Positions 1-8,916 of a stretch of 61,211 bases of DNA are shown here, one piece after another. The notes under the pieces were generated by a model. The model had not been told where the DNA came from. It ran no database searches and was given only the letters and a program-made list of their open reading frames with translations. Position numbers and translations under genes: made by a program. The number at the start of each line of letters is the position of its first letter. Positions within the stretch are counted from its first letter, which is position 1. Source of the DNA: Bacteroidota bacterium. GTDB lineage: Bacteria > Bacteroidota > Bacteroidia > Chitinophagales > Chitinophagaceae. The stretch is from NCBI GenBank assembly GCA_013286305.1, contig JABDFW010000010.1:1-61211 (forward strand), in the 5' to 3' direction.

Positions 1-623
1 ACGCCACCGGAAACAGCAAACTTCATAGCATCGGCAGAACTGATATTATTTAGCGGCCTGATATTTTTTTTAGGAACTATATAAATTACACCGGTTATAG
101 CGTACGAAAGCGGCACATAAACAACAGCATGGTCAAGCAGCTCAAAATCCACCGCATCTTCTTTTGTAATAAAGCCAATGCGCCAAACATCCGCTGCATC
201 CACGTTAACCAATACGGGCTTATCAAATTTTTTCTTGTTGCCAGCAAAAGCTTCCAAAAAATCTTTGACTGATGAATAAATAAATTTAACACCAGGGGTG
301 CGCTCAAGCACTGCGTCAAAAAAATCAATTATTTTACTTACAATGAATGAGGATGAGATACTGCCCACCAATATAACTATGATCAGCACTATTATAAAAC
401 CAACGCCGGGAATATGCCTTATCTGCCCGGTTTCTGAGTTAAGAAAACCCGGGAAAAAATAGTTAATGATGTTGGGTAAAATGCTGTCAACAGCATTAAA
501 AAGCCAGAGTACGGCGTAAATGCTTATGCCTACCGGTACAATAACCACAAGCCCCTGGAAAAAAAATTGAAGTAGCCTTCTAATGCGTAAATTAACTAAT
601 AAGCGGCGTCTCCAGTTAGTCAT
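1..623 (-). CDS. DUF502 family membrane protein (3' end outside window)
   Basis: The gene runs off the left edge, so the C-terminus is missing; about 207 residues are visible. It starts with MTNWRRRLL at 623, giving a basic N-terminus followed by a hydrophobic segment at about residues 18-36 and a second at about 62-82 (rich in I, V, G). After that comes a soluble part with the DUF502 landmarks RTPGVKFIYSSVKDF and a VYVPLSYAVTGVIYIVPK-like stretch. DUF502 proteins are two-pass inner-membrane proteins of unknown function. The gene is divergent from the tetR-led efflux operon, with about 200 bp between them in which I see no clear operator. The family call is strong; no function is claimed. Confidence 0.8.
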   Translation of the reverse strand, partial: MTNWRRRLLVNLRIRRLLQFFFQGLVVIVPVGISIYAVLWLFNAVDSILPNIINYFFPGFLNSETGQIRHIPGVGFIIVLIIVILVGSISSSFIVSKIIDFFDAVLERTPGVKFIYSSVKDFLEAFAGNKKKFDKPVLVNVDAADVWRIGFITKEDAVDFELLDHAVVYVPLSYAITGVIYIVPKKNIRPLNNISSADAMKFAVSGG

Positions 624-821
624 GATGAGATATTTTACTATAAAGTAAGCAATAAAAAATTTATGCATGCATAAACAATCGTTAGCCCCTCATTCACAAT
701 CATTTGTTAGCCTTTTTGCAGGCATACATCTTACCGCTCATCAAGAAAAAATGAAAATTTTTGCTTGGAAACTCAAATTCCAAAAAAAGTTTCCATAGTT
801 TTGTGCCCTGATTTTTATGTT

Positions 822-1442
822 ATGGAAGTGAAGGAAAGAATTATATTAAAAGCTGCAGATCTTTTTATGCGGTATGGCATACGCTCAGTTACCATGGATG
901 AAATAGCCGGCCAACTGGGGATGTCAAAAAAAACCATTTACCAGTTTTTTGCTGATAAAGACGAGATAGTAGAGGGTGTTGTTGACAAAGAAATATTGCA
1001 GAATGAAGGAAAATGCTGCCGCTACCAGGAATCGTCTGAAAATGCGATACATGAAGTGTTCATTTCACTTGAGGGCATGGAAGAAATGTTTAAAGCGATG
1101 AACCCGCTGATAATGAGCGACCTGGAAAAACATCATTTCAAGTCACACAAAAAATTCATGGACCACGCAAATAAGTTTATGTACCGTGTGATAAGAGAAA
1201 ATCTTGAAAGGGGCATAAAAGAAGAACTGTACAGGCCTGATATTAATATGGACATTGTAACAAAATACAGGATAGGTTCGTCGTTTATGACGTTTAACCA
1301 GGATATTTTTCCGCACAACCGGTACCTCATTTCTGAAGTGGGCCGCGAGCTGGGCATCCTGTTCTTATACAGTATCGCAACATCAAAGGGCGCTAAGCTT
1401 ATTCAAAAATATTATCAGCAACAAAAAGAAATTAAAAACTAA
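822..1442 (+). CDS. TetR/AcrR family transcriptional regulator of the efflux operon
   Basis: A 206-residue protein. An N-terminal TetR helix-turn-helix occupies about residues 1-50 (KERIILKAADLFMRYGIRSV, then the recognition part MSKKTIYQFFADKDEI). The rest is an all-helical ligand and dimer domain without a recognisable subfamily. The frame is open upstream to 765, but the ATG at 822 puts the first helix at the usual distance from the N-terminus, so I prefer it. Only four bases separate its stop from the tolC-like gene. Co-transcription with tolC, adaptor and RND genes suggests it is the local repressor. That role is inferred from position. Confidence 0.85.
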   Translation: MEVKERIILKAADLFMRYGIRSVTMDEIAGQLGMSKKTIYQFFADKDEIVEGVVDKEILQNEGKCCRYQESSENAIHEVFISLEGMEEMFKAMNPLIMSDLEKHHFKSHKKFMDHANKFMYRVIRENLERGIKEELYRPDINMDIVTKYRIGSSFMTFNQDIFPHNRYLISEVGRELGILFLYSIATSKGAKLIQKYYQQQKEIKN

Positions 1443-1446
1443 CTGT

Positions 1447-2805
1447 ATGCAGAAAAAAAGGATCATTGGAATAATTGTGATATGCATAACGGCATTTATA
1501 AACAATGGAATAAAGGCCCAGCAAAAACAACAATTGCCGGCAACACATGAGTTTTCCGTTCAGCAATGCCTTGACTATGCACATAAAAACAATATAAAAG
1601 TAAAAAATGCATTACTTGATTATCAAATACAGCAACAGACAAACCGTAACATTACATCGCAGGCATTGCCGCAGGTAACAGGCGCCGCTGGCCTTACAGA
1701 TTATATAGATATTCCTACAACCCTGCTCCCCGGTATTTTTCTTAACCCACCGCAGCCGGGTACTTATTTTCCGGTTCAGTTTGGTACAAAGTACAATGCC
1801 AATGGCAGCGTAACACTTCAGCAAACGCTGTTTGACGGCCAGGTATTTGTAGGCCTGAAGGCCAGGAAAACCTCGCTCGACTACGCAATGAAAGGTGTTG
1901 AGGTAACGGAACAGGCCATTAAAATAAACATATACAAGATCTATTACCAGCTTGCCGCCAGTAAGATACAAATGAACATTATTGATGCTAACATTACAAA
2001 AGCAGGGCAGCTTGTACACGATACCAAAATAATGCATGATAATGGCTTTGCGGAGCAGATCGATGTTGACAAAAGCAATGTTCAGCTAGCCAACCTGCAA
2101 ACAGAAAAACTAAAAACACAAAGCGCCATTGATAATGGTTACCTGGGTTTAAAATACCTGCTGGGGATGCCTGTAAATGACGAATTGGTGCTGACCGATA
2201 GTGTTAATGAAGACCAGGTAAAACAGGATATTATAGACACCGGGTATCAATATACAGACCGGAAGGATTACCAGCTGTTGCAGGAAACTAAAAAATTAGG
2301 GGAATTTAATATCAAGCGTTATCAATTAAGCTATCTGCCTGTATTAAGTTTAACAGGCGTGTACAGCAAATTAGCGCAGCGCACCCAGTTTGATGTTTTC
2401 GGCGGCGGGGCATGGTATACCACATCATACATTGGTGTAAACATCAGCATACCCATATTTGATGGATTTGCTAAAGCGTCAAACATATCAAAAGCAAGGC
2501 TTCAGCTTATGCAGACCGAGAATATGATCGAAGACACAAAGCTGGCCATAGATACTGCTGTTGCTGCATCAAAGAGAAATTTTACCACGGCAATACTCAC
2601 GCTTGACAACCAGAAGAAAAATATGGCCCTGGCCGAACAGGTATATGAGCAAACCAGGAAAAAATACGGGGCAGGTGTAGGATCAACTACTGATATCAAT
2701 AATGCAGAGGCAGACCTTAAAACAGCACAAAGCAATTATATAAGCGCCATGTACGATGCTATTATTGCCAAAATAGATTATAACAATGCAATAGGAAAAT
2801 TGTAA
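1447..2805 (+). CDS. TolC-family outer membrane efflux protein
   Basis: A 452-residue protein with a signal peptide (MQKKRIIGIIVICITAFI, cleavage near AQQ at about residue 24). Two outer-membrane-efflux-protein repeats follow, at about 35-240 and 265-450, each rich in long alpha-helical heptads typical of the periplasmic tunnel. The start LTLxECLxxAxxNN motif of the family is present as FSVQQCLDYAHKNN. It is the outer membrane exit duct of the tripartite pump encoded by the next two genes. The gene is second in the operon, four bases after tetR and about 40 bp before the adaptor start. Confidence 0.9.
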   Translation: MQKKRIIGIIVICITAFINNGIKAQQKQQLPATHEFSVQQCLDYAHKNNIKVKNALLDYQIQQQTNRNITSQALPQVTGAAGLTDYIDIPTTLLPGIFLNPPQPGTYFPVQFGTKYNANGSVTLQQTLFDGQVFVGLKARKTSLDYAMKGVEVTEQAIKINIYKIYYQLAASKIQMNIIDANITKAGQLVHDTKIMHDNGFAEQIDVDKSNVQLANLQTEKLKTQSAIDNGYLGLKYLLGMPVNDELVLTDSVNEDQVKQDIIDTGYQYTDRKDYQLLQETKKLGEFNIKRYQLSYLPVLSLTGVYSKLAQRTQFDVFGGGAWYTTSYIGVNISIPIFDGFAKASNISKARLQLMQTENMIEDTKLAIDTAVAASKRNFTTAILTLDNQKKNMALAEQVYEQTRKKYGAGVGSTTDINNAEADLKTAQSNYISAMYDAIIAKIDYNNAIGKL

Positions 2806-2846
2806 CACCAAATAATTTGAAAACCATCAAGACCAAAATTTATTAT

Positions 2847-4040
2847 ATGCAAAAGATAATTATTGTTCTCTTCATTTTTACAAGCTTGCTTATCGTGTCA
2901 TGCGGCGGTGATAAAACGGGCGGCGGCACACTGGCACAAAAGAAAGCAACATTAGACAGTTTGAAAAAAGAACAGGTAAAAATAAACGATGCTATTGTTA
3001 AGCTGCAGGATGATATTGCTAAAATAGATACCAGCGCCGCGTTGCAAAATACAACGCTTGTTTCAGTTAAGGCATTGGCGCCTGAAACCTTTGTACATTA
3101 TATTGACCTGCAGGGCAAAGTTGAAGCAGTTAATATTTCGTATGTAACACCCCGCAACGGCACCGGCGGCCAGGTAAAAGCATTGTATGTTCAAAAAGGG
3201 CAACAGGTTAAAAAGGGGCAACTGCTGCTGCAACTGGATGATGTAATTGCCAAACAAAATTTAAGAGCCGCACAACAGGGGTTGGTAACCCTGCAAACAC
3301 AGTTAGACTATGCCAAAGATGTTTACAGGAGGCAAAAAAATTTATGGGACCAGGGCATTGGAACGGAGATACAGGTAATAACCGATAAAAATAATGTTGA
3401 TAACCTGGAAAGCCAGCTAAAAACAACACAGGAGCAGATAAACATGGCGCAGGAACAGGTAAATTTCACATCTGTTTACAGCGATGTGGCTGGTGTTGCC
3501 GAAGACGTAAACGTGAGAGTGGGCGAAATATTTGCGCCTGCAGCACAGCAAATAAAAATTGTAAACACGTACGATCTTAAAGTTACCACGCAGGTGCCTG
3601 AAAATTATGTTAGCAAAGTAAATGTAGGTGACAATGTGCTGATAAACTTTCCTGACCTTAATAAAACCATTACAGCAAAAATTTCTGTAGCGGGCAAGGT
3701 AATAGACCCCAACTCACGCTCATTTTATGTAGAGATACATTTGCCGTCTGACAGAGACCTTAAGCCAAACCTGATAGCCAATGTTAAAATACAGGATTAC
3801 AGTGCGGCCAATGTTATATCAGTGCCGGTGAATACTGTACAAACTGACGATAAAGGAAAATATGTATTTGTTGCAGTAACCGATAAAGATAAAATTGTTG
3901 CAAAAAAGAAGCCGGTTGTTGTTGGCCAATCTTACGGTAATAACGCGGAAATATTCAGCGGCCTGCTGGCCGGTGATAAAATAATTACAGAAGGGTTCCA
4001 GTCTTTATACGATGGGCAGCCTGTAACCATGGCGCAATAA
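2847..4040 (+). CDS. RND efflux periplasmic adaptor (membrane fusion) lipoprotein
   Basis: A 397-residue protein starting at the ATG at 2847. An upstream TTG at 2817 is in frame, but starting at 2847 gives a textbook lipoprotein signal peptide ending LLIVSC with the lipidated Cys at residue 19. A short coiled coil follows (about 28-60), then the barrel-sandwich (biotinyl/lipoyl-like) halves separated by a helical hairpin of about 60 residues, then beta-barrel and membrane-proximal domains. It links the TolC-type duct to the RND permease. The N-terminal coiled coil between lipobox and lipoyl domain is an extra seen in many Bacteroidota adaptors. Confidence 0.88.
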   Translation: MQKIIIVLFIFTSLLIVSCGGDKTGGGTLAQKKATLDSLKKEQVKINDAIVKLQDDIAKIDTSAALQNTTLVSVKALAPETFVHYIDLQGKVEAVNISYVTPRNGTGGQVKALYVQKGQQVKKGQLLLQLDDVIAKQNLRAAQQGLVTLQTQLDYAKDVYRRQKNLWDQGIGTEIQVITDKNNVDNLESQLKTTQEQINMAQEQVNFTSVYSDVAGVAEDVNVRVGEIFAPAAQQIKIVNTYDLKVTTQVPENYVSKVNVGDNVLINFPDLNKTITAKISVAGKVIDPNSRSFYVEIHLPSDRDLKPNLIANVKIQDYSAANVISVPVNTVQTDDKGKYVFVAVTDKDKIVAKKKPVVVGQSYGNNAEIFSGLLAGDKIITEGFQSLYDGQPVTMAQ

Positions 4041-4126
4041 AAAAAGCAAGTGTGCAGTGTTCGCGGAAAAAATATTAAGCTGAGTGTTATTGTACATGAT
4101 AGTACATCATAATTCAAACTAATTGT

Positions 4127-7100
4127 ATGAGTGCATTAGAGAATTTTACGGGCAAGTTTAAACATTTCAGGCCAACCACCTGGGCAGTAACAAATAAAAC
4201 TTCAATCTATCTCGTAATGCTTTTTTTAAGCATAATAGGGGTAACTGAATTTGTAACGCTGCCTAAGGAACAGTTTCCTGATATTGTTATCCCCTATATA
4301 TATGTGCAAACGCCTTATGTAGGCAACTCGCCAAAGGACATTGAAAACCTTGTTACCAAACCGATTGAAAAACAAATAAAGGGCATTACAGGCGCTAAAA
4401 TAAACAAGGTTACCAGCACATCGCAGCAGGATTATTCAGCCATTATTGTAGAATTTGATACTAAGGTTGACAAGGATGTGGCCCTGCAAAAAGTGAAGGA
4501 TGCAATAGATAAAGCAAAGCAAGACCTGCCCACAGACCTTACTACACAGCCGACCGCACTTGAAGTGAACCTAAGCGACCAGCCTATTATGTATGTGAAT
4601 GTTAGCGGCGATTATGATGTAGTGAGGCTGAAAAAATTTGCAGACGACCTTAAGGACAAACTGGAAGACTTAAGCCAGCTGAACCGGGTTGATGAGGTTG
4701 GCGCACCGGAAAGAGAGTTCCAGATAAACGTAGATAATAACCGGATGCAGAGTGCCAACCTTACATTTGGCGATATTGAGAATGCAGTAAGGGGAGAAAA
4801 CCTTGACATATCGGGTGGATTGCTGCAGGTGGGCGATATGAAGCGTACCGTTCAGTTAAAAGGGCAGTTTAAAACAGCGGATGATATTTCAAAAGTTGTT
4901 TTACGTAATCCTTCCGGTGGTATTGTTTATTTAAAAGATATTGCCACCATAAAGGACACTGCAAAGGAAAAAGAAAGCTATGCCAGGCTTGATGGTAAAA
5001 ATGTAATTACCCTAAACATCATTAAACGTTCGGGTGAAAACCTTATTGAGACATCCGATACTGTTCGCGGGCTTGTTGCGGAAATGAAGCGGCTAAATTT
5101 TCCTCCCGACCTTAATGTGGTTGTAACAGGTGATATGAGCACCAGGACACGCAGTTCGTTTAACGATCTTGTAAACTCCATCGTAATTGGTTTTGTGCTG
5201 GTGCTTATCATCCTCATGTTTTTCATGGGGGTTGTAAATGCATTCTTTGTAGCGCTCAGCGTTCCGCTGAGTATGTTTGTCGCGTTTATATTTTTGCCGG
5301 TCGGAGACCTTATTGTGGGCACGCATATAACGTTAAACTTTATTGTACTTTTTGCACTGCTTTTTGGCCTGGGTATTATTGTTGATGACGCTATTGTGGT
5401 TATAGAAAATACGCACCGCATTTTTGCACAGGGTAAAGGAAAAATAACTTCAACTACGTCAGCCCAAATGGCGGCAGGCGAAATATTTGTGCCGGTGTTT
5501 GTGGGCACGGTTACAACACTTGCACCGTTTTTCCCGCTATTATTCTGGCCGGGCCTTATTGGTAAGTTTATGATATACCTGCCTGCCATGCTGATATTTA
5601 CTTTAACAGCATCGCTTATAGTGGCATTTATTATGAACCCGGTTTTTGCGGTTGATTTTATGACACACAGCGGGGAAGACAAGGCTCAGCCAAAGAGTGC
5701 AATATTTAAAAAGCCGGGTTTTTGGATAGCCATTGCGTTGGGTATTTTGCTCGACCTAGCGCACATTTCATTCCTGGGCAACATACTTATATTCATCACA
5801 CTGCTTGTCATATTAAACAAGTATGTGATACAGGATGTGATCGACAGTTTTCAGCATCGCGCCCTGCCCTGGATAATGAGCCATTACGAAAACCTGCTGC
5901 GCTGGGCATTGAAAGGTTACAGGCCGGTTGGTTTGCTTATTGGTACCATTGCCCTGCTGATCTTTTCATTTATCGCATTTGGTGTTTCTATTGCCACAGG
6001 AAGAACACAGGTAGAGTTTTTTCCCAAGGGCGATCCTAACCAGGTATTTGTTTATCTAAAGCTGCCTGTTGGTACTGCTGTTGATTATACCGATTCTGTT
6101 ACCCATGTACTGGAAAACCGCGTGTATAAAGTACTGGGAATGGACAACGGAAAAAAGAATGACATTGTTGAAAGTGTTATTGCCAACGTTGCGATAGGCG
6201 CCAATGACCCGCAAAGTGGCGACCAAAGCACCCATCCCGAATTGGGAAGGATACAGGTATCGTTTGTTGAATTTGCTAAACGGCATGGCATAGCCACCAC
6301 GCCAATAATGGACAGCATACGTGTGATTGCAAAAGGTATTCCCGGAGCAGAGATATCTGTTGACCAGGAAGCAAACGGCCCGCAAACTGACCCGCCCGTT
6401 AACATTGAAGTATCTACCAATACAGATGATTTCGACGGTTTGATAAAAACGGCAGTAGCACTTAAGAACTATCTCGATTCGGCACAGGTGCCGGGCGTTG
6501 AACAACTGAAAATGGATATTGACCTTACCAACCCGGAAGTATCGCTAACCGTTGACAGGGAACGCGCAAATATTGAAGGTATTTCTTCCGCACAAATTGG
6601 GCAGGAAATTAAGACAGCATTGTTTGGAAAAGAAGTAAGCAAGATAAAAGAGGGCAAGGATGAATATAAGATACAACTGCGCAATGATGTGTTACAGCGC
6701 AAAAGCCTTGATGACCTGCTGAACATGAAGATCACCTACAGGGATATGGCAATGAATGGCGCTATACGAAGCGTGCCTATTATTAATATGGTTAAAGTTG
6801 ATTATACCAATACGCTGGGCAGCGTAAAACATAAAAATCAAAAGCGGGTCATCACGTTAAGGTCTAACCTGCTGAGTGGCTTTACGCCACCTGCGGTTAA
6901 CCAGGTGATAGCGCACGATATTGAAGGCTTTAAAAGCAAAGCTTCGGATGTTAGCATAGAACAAACGGGCGAGGACGCGCAGCAGGCCGAAACACTGGCT
7001 TTTCTTGGCAAGGCATTGTTAATAGCGCTGGGATTAATATTAATATCACTTGTATTACAGTTTAACTCAGTAAGCAAGGCGGTAATTATTTTAACCGAGA

Positions 7101-7729
7101 TCATCTTCAGTGTAATAGGCGTTCTGCTTGGCTTTACCCTTACCGGTATGACTGTTTCGGGTGTTATGACAGGGCTTGGCGTGGTTGGCCTTGCGGGCAT
7201 AGTGGTAAAGAACGGAATATTAGTAATAGAGTTTGCGGACGAACTTCGCAGCAGGGGATTAAAAACACGGGAAGCAGTTATACAGGCGGGTAAAACGCGT
7301 ATCATCCCGGTATTGTTGACTGCTATGGCAGCCATACTTGGCCTGATACCTTTGGCCATCGGTTTTAATATTGATTTTGTTAGCTTGTTCAGCAACCTTA
7401 ACCCGCATATTTTCTTTGGCGGCGATAATGCAGTATTCTGGAAACCGCTTTCGTGGACCATTATTTTCGGGCTCGCATTTGCGTTCTTTATGACGCTGAT
7501 AATTGTACCAAGCATGTACTTAATTGCAGAGCGTTTAAGAAGGCCTATGCGCAGGCATTTTGGCGGCAAATGGGTATCGTTTATGGGCATACCGCCGCTT
7601 ACATTTATTTTCCTTGTACTAATGTTACCCTATACTTTAATATGGCGCAGGATAGAGAAAGCACGCAGGAGAAAAAAGCTGGCAAACAGTGATAAAGTGA
7701 ATGATGCATTTATAGGAAGCTGGTTTTAA
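4127..7729 (+). CDS. RND-family efflux transporter permease subunit
   Basis: A 1200-residue inner-membrane proton antiporter of the AcrB/HAE class. TM1 is near residue 25, and the first periplasmic loop contains the porter motifs (FPDIVIPYIYVQTPYVGNSP). TM4 carries the paired acidic residues D420-D421 (GIIVDDAIVVIEN) and TM10 the partner lysine K1028 (VVKNGILVIEF), so the proton relay is intact. It is about 150 residues longer than AcrB, partly through a hydrophobic insertion around residues 520-570 and a basic cytoplasmic tail. It is the last gene of the tetR-tolC-adaptor-permease operon and is followed by a good terminator. The substrate cannot be told from sequence. Confidence 0.92.
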   Translation: MSALENFTGKFKHFRPTTWAVTNKTSIYLVMLFLSIIGVTEFVTLPKEQFPDIVIPYIYVQTPYVGNSPKDIENLVTKPIEKQIKGITGAKINKVTSTSQQDYSAIIVEFDTKVDKDVALQKVKDAIDKAKQDLPTDLTTQPTALEVNLSDQPIMYVNVSGDYDVVRLKKFADDLKDKLEDLSQLNRVDEVGAPEREFQINVDNNRMQSANLTFGDIENAVRGENLDISGGLLQVGDMKRTVQLKGQFKTADDISKVVLRNPSGGIVYLKDIATIKDTAKEKESYARLDGKNVITLNIIKRSGENLIETSDTVRGLVAEMKRLNFPPDLNVVVTGDMSTRTRSSFNDLVNSIVIGFVLVLIILMFFMGVVNAFFVALSVPLSMFVAFIFLPVGDLIVGTHITLNFIVLFALLFGLGIIVDDAIVVIENTHRIFAQGKGKITSTTSAQMAAGEIFVPVFVGTVTTLAPFFPLLFWPGLIGKFMIYLPAMLIFTLTASLIVAFIMNPVFAVDFMTHSGEDKAQPKSAIFKKPGFWIAIALGILLDLAHISFLGNILIFITLLVILNKYVIQDVIDSFQHRALPWIMSHYENLLRWALKGYRPVGLLIGTIALLIFSFIAFGVSIATGRTQVEFFPKGDPNQVFVYLKLPVGTAVDYTDSVTHVLENRVYKVLGMDNGKKNDIVESVIANVAIGANDPQSGDQSTHPELGRIQVSFVEFAKRHGIATTPIMDSIRVIAKGIPGAEISVDQEANGPQTDPPVNIEVSTNTDDFDGLIKTAVALKNYLDSAQVPGVEQLKMDIDLTNPEVSLTVDRERANIEGISSAQIGQEIKTALFGKEVSKIKEGKDEYKIQLRNDVLQRKSLDDLLNMKITYRDMAMNGAIRSVPIINMVKVDYTNTLGSVKHKNQKRVITLRSNLLSGFTPPAVNQVIAHDIEGFKSKASDVSIEQTGEDAQQAETLAFLGKALLIALGLILISLVLQFNSVSKAVIILTEIIFSVIGVLLGFTLTGMTVSGVMTGLGVVGLAGIVVKNGILVIEFADELRSRGLKTREAVIQAGKTRIIPVLLTAMAAILGLIPLAIGFNIDFVSLFSNLNPHIFFGGDNAVFWKPLSWTIIFGLAFAFFMTLIIVPSMYLIAERLRRPMRRHFGGKWVSFMGIPPLTFIFLVLMLPYTLIWRRIEKARRRKKLANSDKVNDAFIGSWF

Positions 7730-7796
7730 CCGGTTAAGAATATAAAAAATGTTTACAGTTGGTTTTGGTTAAACGTTCCGTTGGTGACGGAACAAC

Positions 7797-7828
7797 AAGC
7801 CGCCCCGATTCTTCGAAGCGGCTTTTTT
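7797..7828 (+). terminator. Rho-independent terminator after the RND operon
   Basis: A perfect 7-bp stem, AAGCCGC (7797-7803) with GCGGCTT (7818-7824), and a 14-nt loop run into a T tract to 7828. A second small hairpin (GTTCCGT / ACGGAAC) lies just upstream at 7775-7793. Confidence 0.8.
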
Positions 7829-7836
7829 ATTAGAAA

Positions 7837-7941
7837 TCCGAAAGTCAGTAAAGTCCGGAAGTCGGAAAGAAAGAGGGCTTCGTAATTACTTCATGTATTT
7901 TCTTCCTGACTTCCGGACTTTCCGTCTTCCTGACTTTCGGA
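7837..7941. repeat. Large imperfect inverted repeat built of GTCCGGAAGTC-type words
   Basis: The left part TCCGAAAGTCAG (7837-7848) pairs with CTGACTTTCGGA (7930-7941), and AAGTCCGGAAGTC (7851-7863) pairs with GACTTCCGGACTT (7908-7920). About 40 bp of less-paired DNA lie between. It sits between the efflux terminator and the arsR promoter and has no coding potential. Arrays of such words are common intergenic filler in this phylum. Confidence 0.75.
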
Positions 7942-7954
7942 CTCTTACCAAAAT

Positions 7955-7962
7955 TAATTTTG
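7955..7962 (+). promoter_or_regulatory. Bacteroidota-type -7 box for arsR
   Basis: TAATTTTG fits the Bacteroidota -7 consensus TAnnTTTG exactly. It lies 14 bp before the palindromic operator at 7977 and 43 bp before the arsR ATG. I see no clear -33 TTTG at the right distance, so this is a prediction from the -7 box and position only. Confidence 0.5.
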
Positions 7963-7976
7963 CTGGTCAAGTATTA

Positions 7977-7992
7977 ATCGTAATATTGCGAT
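7977..7992. promoter_or_regulatory. ArsR operator copy 1 (upstream of arsR)
   Basis: ATCGTAATATTGCGAT is a 16-bp near-perfect palindrome (one symmetric T/G exception). It lies in the arsR leader just downstream of the predicted -7 box. A near-identical site precedes arsC at 8354. ArsR-family repressors bind imperfect palindromes of this size with an ATA-centred core and release them on binding As(III). Confidence 0.7.
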
Positions 7993-8005
7993 AGAATTGA
8001 TCAGC

Positions 8006-8335
8006 ATGGGTGCGACAAAAAATGAATTATTTACCAAAGAGCAAAACGATATAGCAGCAATGGCTAAAGCTATTGCGCACCCGGCGCGTATAGCCATCTT
8101 ACAATACCTCGTGAAAAAGAACGCTTGTGTATGCGGCGACCTTGTTGAAGAACTCGGTTTGGCACAGGCAACTACATCGCAGCACCTGAAGGAACTTAAA
8201 AATGCAGGGATTATACAGGGTACCATTGAAGGCGTAAGTGTATGCTATTGCATAGAGCCAAAAGTATGGAAACGGTACAAGGCATTGTTTGAATCATTTT
8301 TTAAAGAGGTTGACCTAAAGCAGAATTGTTGCTGA
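8006..8335 (+). CDS. arsR: ArsR-family arsenite-responsive repressor
   Basis: A 109-residue winged helix-turn-helix protein. The metal-box helix carries [13 protein letters not shown], the ELCVCDL-type box whose two cysteines coordinate As(III) or Sb(III) in classical ArsR. The recognition helix is [17 protein letters not shown], and a further Cys pair ends the protein (QNCC). The ATG at 8006 is chosen over an in-frame TTG at 7997. It heads the arsenic cluster, and the paired operators at 7977 and 8354 indicate that it controls both itself and the downstream genes. The dedicated As-binding motif makes arsenic the likely inducer. Confidence 0.9.
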   Translation: MGATKNELFTKEQNDIAAMAKAIAHPARIAILQYLVKKNACVCGDLVEELGLAQATTSQHLKELKNAGIIQGTIEGVSVCYCIEPKVWKRYKALFESFFKEVDLKQNCC

Positions 8336-8353
8336 TTTTTTTTGAGAAGATCA

Positions 8354-8369
8354 ATCGCAATATTACAAT
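8354..8369. promoter_or_regulatory. ArsR operator copy 2 (upstream of arsC)
   Basis: ATCGCAATATTACAAT matches the arsR-upstream palindrome with one broken half-site base. It lies between the arsR stop and arsC. A TTTG preceded by a T run ends at 8344, a possible weak -7 box. This implies an internal repressed promoter for the resistance genes, separate from arsR autoregulation. Confidence 0.65.
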
Positions 8370-8407
8370 AAATAACTAAACATAAATAACCATTTAAAAC
8401 TTTTAAT

Positions 8408-8857
8408 ATGTCTATCAAACACAAAGTTTTATTTGTATGCATACACAACTCTGCAAGAAGCCAAATGGCAGAAGCCTTTCTTAATAAATATGGAAGTGAA
8501 AATTTCGAGGCAGAAAGTGCAGGTTTAGAGCCTGGTGACCTCAATCCCAACGTAGTGGAAGTAATGAAAGAAGTCGGGATCGATATAAGTCAAAAAATTA
8601 CGCAAAGTGTTTTTGACCTGTTTAAGAAAGGCAGGATGTTCAACGCGGTTATTACAGTTTGTGATGAAGCAAGCGCAGAAAGATGCCCCATTTTTCCGGG
8701 TGTGACGAGAAGAATGGGTTGGTCGTTTCCAGATCCTTCGGCTGCTAAAGGCACAAGAGAAGAAATACTGGAACAAACAAGAAAAGTACGCGACGAAATA
8801 AAAGAAAAAATAACAGGTTTTATTGCGGAGGGCAAAGAACTTAAGTATTGGATTTAA
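8408..8857 (+). CDS. arsC: Arsenate reductase, low-molecular-weight phosphatase type (copy 1)
   Basis: A 149-residue enzyme reducing As(V) to As(III) in the cytoplasm with thioredoxin-type electron donors. The phosphatase loop CIHNSAR (C11 to R17, CX5R) is at the N-terminus. The resolving cysteines are in [16 protein letters not shown], followed by the aspartate motif SFPDPSA. Length and order match the family. It is the first gene after the second ArsR operator, with arsM 59 bp downstream. A second, more divergent arsC ends the cluster. Confidence 0.9.
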   Translation: MSIKHKVLFVCIHNSARSQMAEAFLNKYGSENFEAESAGLEPGDLNPNVVEVMKEVGIDISQKITQSVFDLFKKGRMFNAVITVCDEASAERCPIFPGVTRRMGWSFPDPSAAKGTREEILEQTRKVRDEIKEKITGFIAEGKELKYWI

Positions 8858-8916
8858 TGATGCTTTGATAAACGCGAATACTTTTATCATTATCAAATAA
8901 ATAAAATGTTCAAAAC

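Noticed and set aside
4978..7590. Long antisense frames (up to 250 codons) inside the RND gene
   Set aside because: Composition is the mirror of a strongly coding sense frame; they have no protein-like motifs and no start context.
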